DNA of 64,000 nt from Flavihumibacter fluvii (GTDB taxonomy: Bacteria; Bacteroidota; Bacteroidia; Chitinophagales; Chitinophagaceae): NCBI RefSeq assembly GCF_018595675.2, contig NZ_CP092333.1, forward strand, positions 4,178,001 through 4,242,000. The letters run 5' to 3'. Each line of letters begins with the position of its first letter. The stretch's first letter is position 1. The notes under the pieces were generated by a model. The model was given only the letters and a program-made list of their open reading frames with translations, was not told the DNA's origin and did no database searches. Below are positions 27,522 through 34,744 of this stretch, in pieces. Made by a program: the position numbers and the translations under genes.

Positions 27522-29545
27522 AAAGAGAGGTTACAGTAATGCTTTTGATGATAGCAGCCGGTCCGGCGTTTTCTCAGCAGGACAGTAGTGTTGTGCCAAA
27601 ATCGCTTACAGAAGTGGTGGTTACTTCGCAGCGTAAAGAAACAGCGCTGTTACAAGTGCCCTATCTGGTAGAAAAAACAAATGGCCGCACCATAAATACC
27701 TATCAGCCCAGGACCACCCCTGAAGCACTGGTTGGCCTCAACGGCGTATTTGTACAGAAGACCAACCATGGCGGTGGATCACCGTTTGTACGCGGACTAA
27801 CCGGCAACCAGGTACTGATGCTGGTGGATGGCATACGCCTGAATAATTCAACATTCCGTTACGGACCTAACCAATACCTCAATACGATAGATCCTTTTGG
27901 AGTTGACAGGATAGAAGTGGCCAAGGGAACCGGTTCCGTGCAATACGGGTCAGATGCACTGGGTGGCGTTATCCAGGTATTTTCAAAGGAACCCGAATTC
28001 TCCAAAGAGGCTGCCTGGAAAGGCAATTTGATGGGTAAGTTCATGACTGGTGGCATGGAAAAAACCGGTCATGCAGATATGACCTATTCTGGAGAGAACA
28101 TGGCTGCACAGGTTGGACTAACCTATCGCGATTTTGGTGACCTTATAGGTGGTGATACAACGGGCAAGCAAAGTCCATCCGGCTACAATGAATACGCCTG
28201 GGATGCTAAACTCAAATTTTTACTGGCCCCCCGGGCAAGGCTAACCGTAGCACACCAATTCCTGCAACAAAATGAAGTACCGATTTACCATAAAGTGGTG
28301 CTGGAGAATTACCGGATCAATGAAATCGATCCGCAACAAAGGATGCTGAACTACGCCAGGCTGGATCTCGATGGAAAGCAACCATTAACGAAACAAATCA
28401 GTATTACGGCTTCCTGGCAGCATAGTATCGAAGGCCGGCTAAGCAGTAAGAATAATAGCACAACACTCAGGAAAGAAAAGGATGCCGTCAATACACTTGG
28501 ACTAACAGCAGAAGTATTCAGTGAGATCGCGCGGAACTGGACTGCCAATTCGGGAATAGAATTATACCAGGATGCGGTGTCAAGTGAGCGCAGTGATATC
28601 AATGAATCTACAGGGGCGGAAAAAGAGTTGCGCGGATTATACCCTGATGGTGCCCGTTATGGAAATTATTCAGTCTATAGTTTACATCATATAAAATGGC
28701 ACAGGGTTTCAGTAGAGCTGGGTGCGCGGTATAATTTCTTTAATATCCGGTTAACTGATACCAGCCTGGGTAAAGTGGCCATCCAACCTTCAGCATTGGT
28801 TGGAAATGCCGCATTGATGTACCACCTGAATGACCGCCATAAAATCTTTGCCTCACTGAGCAATGGTTTCCGTGCACCCAATATTGATGATATGGGCACG
28901 CTCGGCATTGTTGATTTCCGGTATGAAGTTCCTGCAAGTGATTTGCGGCCAGAAAAATCCATCAATACAGAACTTGGCTATAAGTTTATGGCAGGGAGAC
29001 TTGAAGGATCGGCCAGTGTGTTTTACCTGCAAATAAAAGATATGATCACCAGGGTTAAAGTGGGTAATGATTCCATCAGTGGCTATCCGGTGTATAAAAA
29101 GGAAAATACGGAAAAGGCGAATATCAAAGGAGTAGAAGCTAGTTTGAAATACCTGGTGATACGCCATTTTGTGGTGTTGGCCAATATCGCTTACCAGAAT
29201 GGTGAAAATGAAACAAAATCAGAACCCATGCGCCGCATTCCACCGATTAACGGGAGATTCATGGCGACCTATGTTAAACAAAACTGGCATGCAGATGCTG
29301 AGTGGTTATGGGCCGGAAAGCAGGATCGCCTGGCCCAGGGCGATAAAGACGATAATCGTATTCCAAAGGGTGGTACACCTCAATGGAATGTTGTAAATTT
29401 ATATGGTGGTGTCAGCTGGCCGTTTGCAGACCTGAACCTAGGATGCCAAAATGTATTCAATGAAGACTACCGGACACATGGCTCTGGGATTAATGGCGTT
29501 GGCCGTAGTTTATGGCTGTCATTAAAAATTAAAATCAACCAGTAA
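27518..29545 (+). CDS. TonB-dependent outer-membrane receptor
   Basis: 675 residues, signal peptide (MKREVTVMLLMIAAGPAFSQ), a TonB-box-like LTEVVVTSQR, plug domain ~35-160 (PFVRGLTGNQVLMLVDGIRLNN, then RIEVAKGTGSVQYGSDALGGVI) and a 22-strand barrel ending in SLWLSLKIKINQ. It is a classical FepA/HemR-like receptor without the regulatory-like extension of SusC. It overlaps the phosphoesterase gene and lies 1 base before the PhnZ-like gene, so the four genes from 22372 to 30140 form an operon. It may import the released small phosphonate, or iron for the diiron oxygenase next door; both are inference. Confidence 0.9.
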   Translation: MKREVTVMLLMIAAGPAFSQQDSSVVPKSLTEVVVTSQRKETALLQVPYLVEKTNGRTINTYQPRTTPEALVGLNGVFVQKTNHGGGSPFVRGLTGNQVLMLVDGIRLNNSTFRYGPNQYLNTIDPFGVDRIEVAKGTGSVQYGSDALGGVIQVFSKEPEFSKEAAWKGNLMGKFMTGGMEKTGHADMTYSGENMAAQVGLTYRDFGDLIGGDTTGKQSPSGYNEYAWDAKLKFLLAPRARLTVAHQFLQQNEVPIYHKVVLENYRINEIDPQQRMLNYARLDLDGKQPLTKQISITASWQHSIEGRLSSKNNSTTLRKEKDAVNTLGLTAEVFSEIARNWTANSGIELYQDAVSSERSDINESTGAEKELRGLYPDGARYGNYSVYSLHHIKWHRVSVELGARYNFFNIRLTDTSLGKVAIQPSALVGNAALMYHLNDRHKIFASLSNGFRAPNIDDMGTLGIVDFRYEVPASDLRPEKSINTELGYKFMAGRLEGSASVFYLQIKDMITRVKVGNDSISGYPVYKKENTEKANIKGVEASLKYLVIRHFVVLANIAYQNGENETKSEPMRRIPPINGRFMATYVKQNWHADAEWLWAGKQDRLAQGDKDDNRIPKGGTPQWNVVNLYGGVSWPFADLNLGCQNVFNEDYRTHGSGINGVGRSLWLSLKIKINQ

Positions 29546-29546
29546 G

Positions 29547-30140
29547 ATGCTTTCCTCCCAATCAGTAACCGACGAAATATTTTCCCTTTTTGAACAATTT
29601 GGCGCGGAAGAATATGCCGGCGAAAAAGTCTCACAATTGGAACATATGTACCAGGCTGCACAGTTGGCCACCAGCGAAGGCTATGATGATGAAGTTATAT
29701 TGGCGGCATTTCTGCATGACGTCGGCCATTTGCTACCCGTTGAAAATAAGCAGGATAGAATGGTGGGAAGCGATGGCCTGCAGTATGGAATGGTAGAGCA
29801 TGAAAAACTTGGTGCCGAATGGCTGCGGAGCATGGGCCTCGGTGAAAGGATGTGCAAACTGATTGCCTCCCATGTTAACGCCAAAAGGTACCTGACACTT
29901 AAAGACCCTGAATATTACGACCAATTATCAACAGCCAGCAAACAGACCCTTGAATACCAGGGTGGTCGCATGTCGCCGGCTGAAGCACAGGCATTTGAGT
30001 CAGATCCTTTATTTGAGTTATATATCAGGATGCGCCGTTGGGATGAAGCCGCTAAATTGGAAGACCAGCCTGTCGGGAACCTGGGGGAATTAAAGTCCAT
30101 GCTGCGTAAATACCTGGAAAAAAGAGGGGTGTCTTATTAG
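29547..30140 (+). CDS. PhnZ-like HD-domain mixed-valence diiron oxygenase of phosphonate catabolism
   Basis: 197 residues. PhnZ cleaves 2-amino-1-hydroxyethylphosphonate with O2 to glycine and phosphate; the related TmpB acts on the trimethylated analogue. All residues I recall as iron ligands or active-site residues of PhnZ are present in order: Tyr23 and Glu26 in YAGE, Gln30, His33 in QLEHMYQAA, His57-Asp58 in FLHDVGH, His85 in VEHEKLGAEW, His109 and Lys113 in SHVNAKRYL, Asp166. The sequence fits the HDIG family associated with phosphonate operons. The usual 2-oxoglutarate oxygenase partner that makes the hydroxylated substrate is not in the window. It converges on the HAD gene with 5 bases between stops. 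Confidence 0.88.
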   Translation: MLSSQSVTDEIFSLFEQFGAEEYAGEKVSQLEHMYQAAQLATSEGYDDEVILAAFLHDVGHLLPVENKQDRMVGSDGLQYGMVEHEKLGAEWLRSMGLGERMCKLIASHVNAKRYLTLKDPEYYDQLSTASKQTLEYQGGRMSPAEAQAFESDPLFELYIRMRRWDEAAKLEDQPVGNLGELKSMLRKYLEKRGVSY

Positions 30141-30145
30141 GCAGT

Positions 30146-30847
30146 TCAGGCCCTGGATTGCAGAAATGACCTGAAATCATGCAAGGAGCCAAATGCTATG
30201 TCGGGATTAAAAGAAGATAATTGTCCCAGGCTATGGCTTCCATTAGTAACACAACAGGATAATAATACACCGGCCTTTTTACCTGATTGGATATCTGAAG
30301 GGGTGTCACCAATATTGATGACTGTTTTACGGTCATAGATACCCAAAATATCCATGGCTTTGCGGATCATGTGGGGTTCCGGTCGGCCCTTTTCCACTTC
30401 ATCGCTCGTAATGGAAACCTGAACAAGGCCGTCTCGTATCCAGCCCAGTTTACCTAAAAGTATATCTGCCACTTTTCTGTACAAGCCGGTAGTTAATGCG
30501 ATGGCAATTCCTTTTTCCATAAGGAATTTAAATAATTCTACGCTACCTTCTATCGGCAGAACCTCATGTTGTTTATAATGATCTTCCAGTATTTTCCTGA
30601 ATACACTATAGGAATGTTCTACCTGCTTAAGCCATTCATTATTTCTTTCGCCAGTTTGTCTTTCCCAGTAGGTTTCAAAAACCTGGCGTATTGCCCAGCC
30701 CTGCACGGCCAGGATTTCTTCGTCGGTCATCTTTAACCCAGTTTGCTTTGCTGATAGTGAAAAACAGTGTTCAATTTTAGGATGGTCCCTTATCGTGGTG
30801 CCAATCATATCGCAGACTACCAGTCTGATGTCCTGAATATTTTTCAT
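30146..30847 (-). CDS. Phosphonatase-like HAD hydrolase
   Basis: 233 residues, HAD superfamily subfamily IA. Motif I is DMIGTT with nucleophile Asp13; position +2 is Ile instead of the usual acid, a feature also seen in phosphonoacetaldehyde hydrolase (PhnX, DxAGT), where C-P rather than P-O cleavage occurs. Motif II TTG (ALTTGLYRKVA), motif III Lys in EVEKGRPEPHMI and motif IV INIGDTPSDIQSG are present. It fits the family of phosphonatase-like hydrolases often found next to the FAD oxidoreductase encoded immediately upstream. I could not identify an equivalent of the PhnX Schiff-base lysine with confidence. Start overlaps the previous stop by one base (TGATG), so translation is coupled. Confidence 0.85.
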   Translation of the reverse strand: MKNIQDIRLVVCDMIGTTIRDHPKIEHCFSLSAKQTGLKMTDEEILAVQGWAIRQVFETYWERQTGERNNEWLKQVEHSYSVFRKILEDHYKQHEVLPIEGSVELFKFLMEKGIAIALTTGLYRKVADILLGKLGWIRDGLVQVSITSDEVEKGRPEPHMIRKAMDILGIYDRKTVINIGDTPSDIQSGKKAGVLLSCCVTNGSHSLGQLSSFNPDIAFGSLHDFRSFLQSRA

Positions 30848-32004
30848 CAGTCGAAGATTTTATGGATATTCTCTTCTGCGAGTGCGGCGCTGGCTGTCAT
30901 TCCTTTACCGCCAATTGCAGTAATGATCCAGGTATTCGTATCTGCCGTTTCCATAAACAGGTCGTGCCCTTTGCGTTGTGCGTAATAACCATTCCATTGT
31001 TTAGCAATATTCCAATGTGGTAAACGAAACATCCGCTGGGCCTCTTCCAGGACAATGTCATTGATTACCTGCTTTATGTCAAACCCAAGCCGGTCAGCAT
31101 TTTTGGCATCTTCATATTCATGGGAATCACCAATAATAATACTTCCATCAGCAGCCTGTTTAAACAACACATGGATGCCCCATTTTTTACATAGCTCGTT
31201 GATATTACCAGCCACTGCTGTATTAAAGGAGGGGCATTCCGCGAAGGATTCATATCTACGGATGCTTAATCCGCTGAATATGGATCCGGGTAAAACATAA
31301 TCGGTCATTGGCGAAGTACTCATCATTTGCAGTTTCGATACTTCAATATCACTATTGAAAAATAATTGCGGGTAAAGTGATTTGAAATCTCGGCCATTGC
31401 AAATGATTACCTGGTTGCCGGTGAATGTTTGCCCGTCACTGGTTTCAACATAACAACGATCCTTTTTGTATTCAACAGATTTCACCAGGGAAAGCGGACG
31501 GTATGTAACGGCAAGCTGTTCTTTCAGGTAAGCAATGAGGTGATGGATCATGCGCGAGGGCTCAACGGTTATTTCATCCGGGAAGAATAGTCCACCCACA
31601 CAATAAGAAGCCCTCAGTCCGGGATATTTTTCCAGGCAGTCTTCCTTGCCATTTATAACGGAGAGGTATCCGCGCTTTTTATTAATAACGGCCAGTTCTT
31701 CCAGCAGGGTCATTTCAGTAGCATCGGAAGCTATATACACTGAACCATTTTTTCTGACCGTGATATCAAATTTAGCCTGGATATCCTGGTATATTTCCGT
31801 GCTTCGCCATCCATATTCCTGCCATTTCCCCTGGCTCATGCCCGATGGAATGACCATGCCAAAGTTGCGGACAGTGGCTTCAGCAGGCTGGCTGTCCTTT
31901 TCCAGTAACAATACTTTTAATCCCTTACGGGCGGCATGGTAGGCGTGAAAACTGCCTAAGACGCCGGCACCGGTAATAATACAATCATAATGCATGTTAT
32001 TCAT
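30847..32004 (-). CDS. FAD-dependent amine oxidoreductase of phosphonate operons (TIGR03364-like)
   Basis: 385 residues. N-terminal FAD-binding Rossmann motif IITGAGVLGSFHAYHAARKGLKVLLLEKD, DAO-like fold, ending WIITAIGGKGMTASAALAEENI. It resembles the glycine-oxidase-like enzymes recurrent in phosphonate operons, for which oxidation of AEP or N-methyl-AEP to phosphonoacetaldehyde has been reported. That would feed the PhnY-PhnA branch and a phosphonatase branch. Middle gene of a three-gene minus-strand operon, 9 bases after the transporter-like gene and overlapping the HAD gene. The exact amine substrate cannot be read from sequence. Confidence 0.87.
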   Translation of the reverse strand: MNNMHYDCIITGAGVLGSFHAYHAARKGLKVLLLEKDSQPAEATVRNFGMVIPSGMSQGKWQEYGWRSTEIYQDIQAKFDITVRKNGSVYIASDATEMTLLEELAVINKKRGYLSVINGKEDCLEKYPGLRASYCVGGLFFPDEITVEPSRMIHHLIAYLKEQLAVTYRPLSLVKSVEYKKDRCYVETSDGQTFTGNQVIICNGRDFKSLYPQLFFNSDIEVSKLQMMSTSPMTDYVLPGSIFSGLSIRRYESFAECPSFNTAVAGNINELCKKWGIHVLFKQAADGSIIIGDSHEYEDAKNADRLGFDIKQVINDIVLEEAQRMFRLPHWNIAKQWNGYYAQRKGHDLFMETADTNTWIITAIGGKGMTASAALAEENIHKIFD

Positions 32005-32013
32005 AAGCGTGTA

Positions 32014-33297
32014 CTAAATGGTTTGCAATTGTTGGAATTTCCTTCTAAAATAGATCCAGCTGAACACTACAGTGGCTAAGCCGATTACTGCAAAAATCGC
32101 ACTTACATAAATGAAATAGGGTAACCAGTCTGTTTGGGTATTAAATAATTCTTTGTTGAGAATCAATATGCAACTACCCAGGTAGCCAACAGAATCCATC
32201 AGGTAAAAAAAGAACCCGATATTACCATTTACCTTATAGGCTGAAATAAACCGGTCCAGGAACAGGCACTGGAGGGTGTTATAGCTAAGGTATAACCCTA
32301 TTGTGTAGGTAACCAGCAAGGCAATGGCATCGCCAAATTTAATGTACAGGCAAATGGCACAAAGTCCAACTGCTATAAAACCTGCACCAATTACGAAGTG
32401 GTGCCTTTTAATGCTTTTAAAGTGGCTGGACAAGCCGGATATGGTCAGCAATAAGGCAAATACCACCAGTGCAGCGATGGTTTCCATCCTGGTAAAAATC
32501 CCCGGATTCGCATCAGGCCTGATTTTCCGGATGATTTCAACGGCATAATTATCTTTTATATCCCGCAAAATAGTCAGTAGCAGGTTAATGAGAATAATGG
32601 CCAGTAATCCCGGCAGGAACCTTTGTAATAATGCCTTTCTGCCCTGGGCATTCATCGGTTCCCGCTTTCCCCTTTGGGCGGTTTCCAGTGGTGTGGGCGG
32701 TGGAATGCGGGTTAAGGCATATACGGAAATGAACAGAAGGGGTAGGAAAAGGCAGCCGGCCACAAAAGGCATATAGATCTCTGCAATTCCCCAGGATTCA
32801 ATGCAGACACGGCCTATACTCTTTGCTACCCCGGAACTGAAAATGAAATTGATACTCAGGATCAGTGCAATAAAATCAGTAAACCTCCGGCCTTCAATAA
32901 AGCTGAAAACCAGGCCCCATATCAGCCCCAGGCACATGCCGTTGATATACAGGAAGGCCAGGTTTAATGGCCTTGGCACCAGGGCCAGCATCAGCAGGCT
33001 CAGGTGAGCCCCGCCAATCAATAACAGGATATACCGGGCCCTTTTTGCTGGTTCAAGCTCTGCGATGAATTTAATGCCGATAAACTTTGCCGTCATATAC
33101 CCTAATACCTGGGCAATGACAAGGGCGGATTTGAAGGAAATACCAAGGGTATTGATACCGTCAAACGTAGTGGCACTAATGGTTTTACGAAAACCGTACA
33201 TGCAGAAATAGGTCGAAAAAGAGGCAAAGGCGGCCAAACTGATGTTCGCAACCTGGGCTTTGGTGATTTTTCCGGTGAAAGTAGACTGGCTAAGCAT
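32014..33297 (-). CDS. DUF5690-type membrane protein, probable MFS/organophosphate-like transporter
   Basis: 427 residues with about 12 hydrophobic helices and a short cytoplasmic loop after helix 6 (TAQRGKREPMNAQGRK). FSTYFCMYGFRKTISA at the first helix resembles the start of the organophosphate:phosphate antiporters such as GlpT and UhpT. As the first gene of the operon with the FAD oxidoreductase and the HAD enzyme, it most likely brings a phosphonate across the inner membrane. No ABC-type phosphonate importer (PhnCDE) is present in the window, which supports this role. Function is inferred from fold and context. Confidence 0.75.
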   Translation of the reverse strand: MLSQSTFTGKITKAQVANISLAAFASFSTYFCMYGFRKTISATTFDGINTLGISFKSALVIAQVLGYMTAKFIGIKFIAELEPAKRARYILLLIGGAHLSLLMLALVPRPLNLAFLYINGMCLGLIWGLVFSFIEGRRFTDFIALILSINFIFSSGVAKSIGRVCIESWGIAEIYMPFVAGCLFLPLLFISVYALTRIPPPTPLETAQRGKREPMNAQGRKALLQRFLPGLLAIILINLLLTILRDIKDNYAVEIIRKIRPDANPGIFTRMETIAALVVFALLLTISGLSSHFKSIKRHHFVIGAGFIAVGLCAICLYIKFGDAIALLVTYTIGLYLSYNTLQCLFLDRFISAYKVNGNIGFFFYLMDSVGYLGSCILILNKELFNTQTDWLPYFIYVSAIFAVIGLATVVFSWIYFRRKFQQLQTI

Positions 33298-33569
33298 GGT
33301 TTGGCAATGTAAGATTTGTATTTAAAGCTGGCTTTACCGGCACATTAACAAATTACGGATTCCCGGCTAAAGCCCGCCCATTATGATTATTTAAAATATT
33401 ATCGCGCCAGCACGGGGTTTCACGGCACCAAGGCCCCCGGATTGCGCTGTTAACAGGCCCTTGACAATTGTTAAATTAATAAGAAGTTTATCTATCCACA
33501 GGTGTGAAAAACAAAAATCTTTTGGTTTTGAGTTTCCCAATATTTTCGTTGACGTTCATTAGGATATTT
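33298..33569. other. Divergent intergenic region between phosphonate operon and nrdB riboswitch
   Basis: No gene seen. It must hold the promoter of the minus-strand operon starting at 33297 and that of the nrd leader. Visible elements: an AAAGC/GCTTT-type inverted repeat around 33326-33337, TTGACAATTGTTAA near 33462, and CACAGGTGTG near 33497-33506. None is a clear consensus match. Confidence 0.4.
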
Positions 33570-33705
33570 TGTCTCGGTACAGGTTAACCCCTCCAACTAA
33601 GCGTGTTTATAAGGGAACCGTGGTCAAACACGGGCTGACGGGTAACTGCGGGTATTGAATGATTACCCACGGCTGCCTGCCGGAGCAATGTATTTTCTGA
33701 ACCGC
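33570..33705 (+). promoter_or_regulatory. Probable cobalamin riboswitch in the nrdBA leader
   Basis: The leader contains the ordered conserved blocks of a cobalamin riboswitch: ATAAGGGAA (33609-33617), then a CCGTG/CACGG stem (33618-33622 / 33629-33633), then GCTGACGGGTAACTGC (33634-33649) corresponding to the GCTGACnCGCAACnGT block, then CGGCTGCCTGCCGG near the 3' end (33670-33683). It ends about 30-50 bases before the nrdB ATG. Some positions deviate from the textbook consensus, so this rests on block order and spacing rather than on a covariance-model match. B12-bound riboswitches are known to shut off class I or III reductases where a B12-dependent class II enzyme exists. Confidence 0.65.
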
Positions 33706-33736
33706 CCCATTTAAGCTATTTAAAATCAAAGTCGCT

Positions 33737-34708
33737 ATGCAGACCGAAAATGAAGTGTTGCTGAGGGAAAATAAGGACCGATTCGTGATCCTCCCTATTA
33801 ATTATCCCAGGGTTTGGGAGATGTATAAGAAACATGAAGCCAGCTTCTGGACGGCGGAAGAAATCGACCTTTCGGCTGACATGGCAGACTGGGCCAACAT
33901 GAATGATGGTGAGCGCCATTTCGTGTCCCACATCCTGGCATTCTTTGCTGCCAGTGATGGCATCGTGAACGAAAACCTGGCGGTCAATTTCATGAGTGAA
34001 GTACAATTGCCGGAAGCGCGTTGTTTTTATGGTTTCCAGATCATGATGGAAAATATCCATTCTGAAACCTATGCGCTGCTGATCGATACCTATATCAAAG
34101 ACCCGGTGGAGAAGGATAAATTATTCCATGCCATCGATACGGTGCCTGCTGTGAAAAAGAAAGCCGAATGGGCGCTGCGTTGGATAGAGAACGGAACTTT
34201 CGCGGAAAGACTTGTCGCATTCGCTGCAGTTGAAGGCATTTTCTTCAGTGGCAGCTTCTGCTCAATTTTCTGGTTGAAGAAAAGGGGATTGATGCCTGGC
34301 CTCACGTTCAGTAATGAACTGATCAGCCGCGATGAAGGCCTGCATTGTGAATTCGCCTGCCTGCTGTACAGCATGTTGTCCAAGCAAATGACGCAGGAAG
34401 AAGTTTACGCCATCATTAGCGATGCAGTAACCATTGAAAAGGAGTTCATCACTGAGGCATTGCCGGTAGACCTTATCGGTATGAACGCACGCCTCATGCA
34501 ACAATACATTGAGTTTGTAGCCGATCGCTGGTTAGGTGAACTCGGGTATGAAAAAATGTTCAATGCCACCAATCCTTTTGATTTCATGGAGATGATCTCC
34601 CTGCAGGGGAAGACCAACTTCTTCGAAAAGCGGGTGGGTGATTACCAAAAATCTGGCGTGATGACAGGTGCAGCCGGACAATCATTTACGCTTGACGAAG
34701 ACTTTTAA
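33737..34708 (+). CDS. nrdB: Ribonucleoside-diphosphate reductase class I, small subunit
   Basis: 323 residues. Houses the diiron centre and tyrosyl radical that start ribonucleotide reduction. Iron ligands and radical Tyr are visible: [29 protein letters not shown] (His, Glu and the radical Tyr), [23 protein letters not shown]. The C-terminal tail SFTLDEDF is the peptide docking to the large subunit. Motifs are closer to eukaryotic R2 (ENIHSEMYSLLIDTYI) than to E. coli NrdB. It is 36 bases ahead of nrdA and under the probable cobalamin riboswitch. Confidence 0.97.
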   Translation: MQTENEVLLRENKDRFVILPINYPRVWEMYKKHEASFWTAEEIDLSADMADWANMNDGERHFVSHILAFFAASDGIVNENLAVNFMSEVQLPEARCFYGFQIMMENIHSETYALLIDTYIKDPVEKDKLFHAIDTVPAVKKKAEWALRWIENGTFAERLVAFAAVEGIFFSGSFCSIFWLKKRGLMPGLTFSNELISRDEGLHCEFACLLYSMLSKQMTQEEVYAIISDAVTIEKEFITEALPVDLIGMNARLMQQYIEFVADRWLGELGYEKMFNATNPFDFMEMISLQGKTNFFEKRVGDYQKSGVMTGAAGQSFTLDEDF

Positions 34709-34744
34709 AACTTACTACTCTTACTATATAAATAACATTAACCT

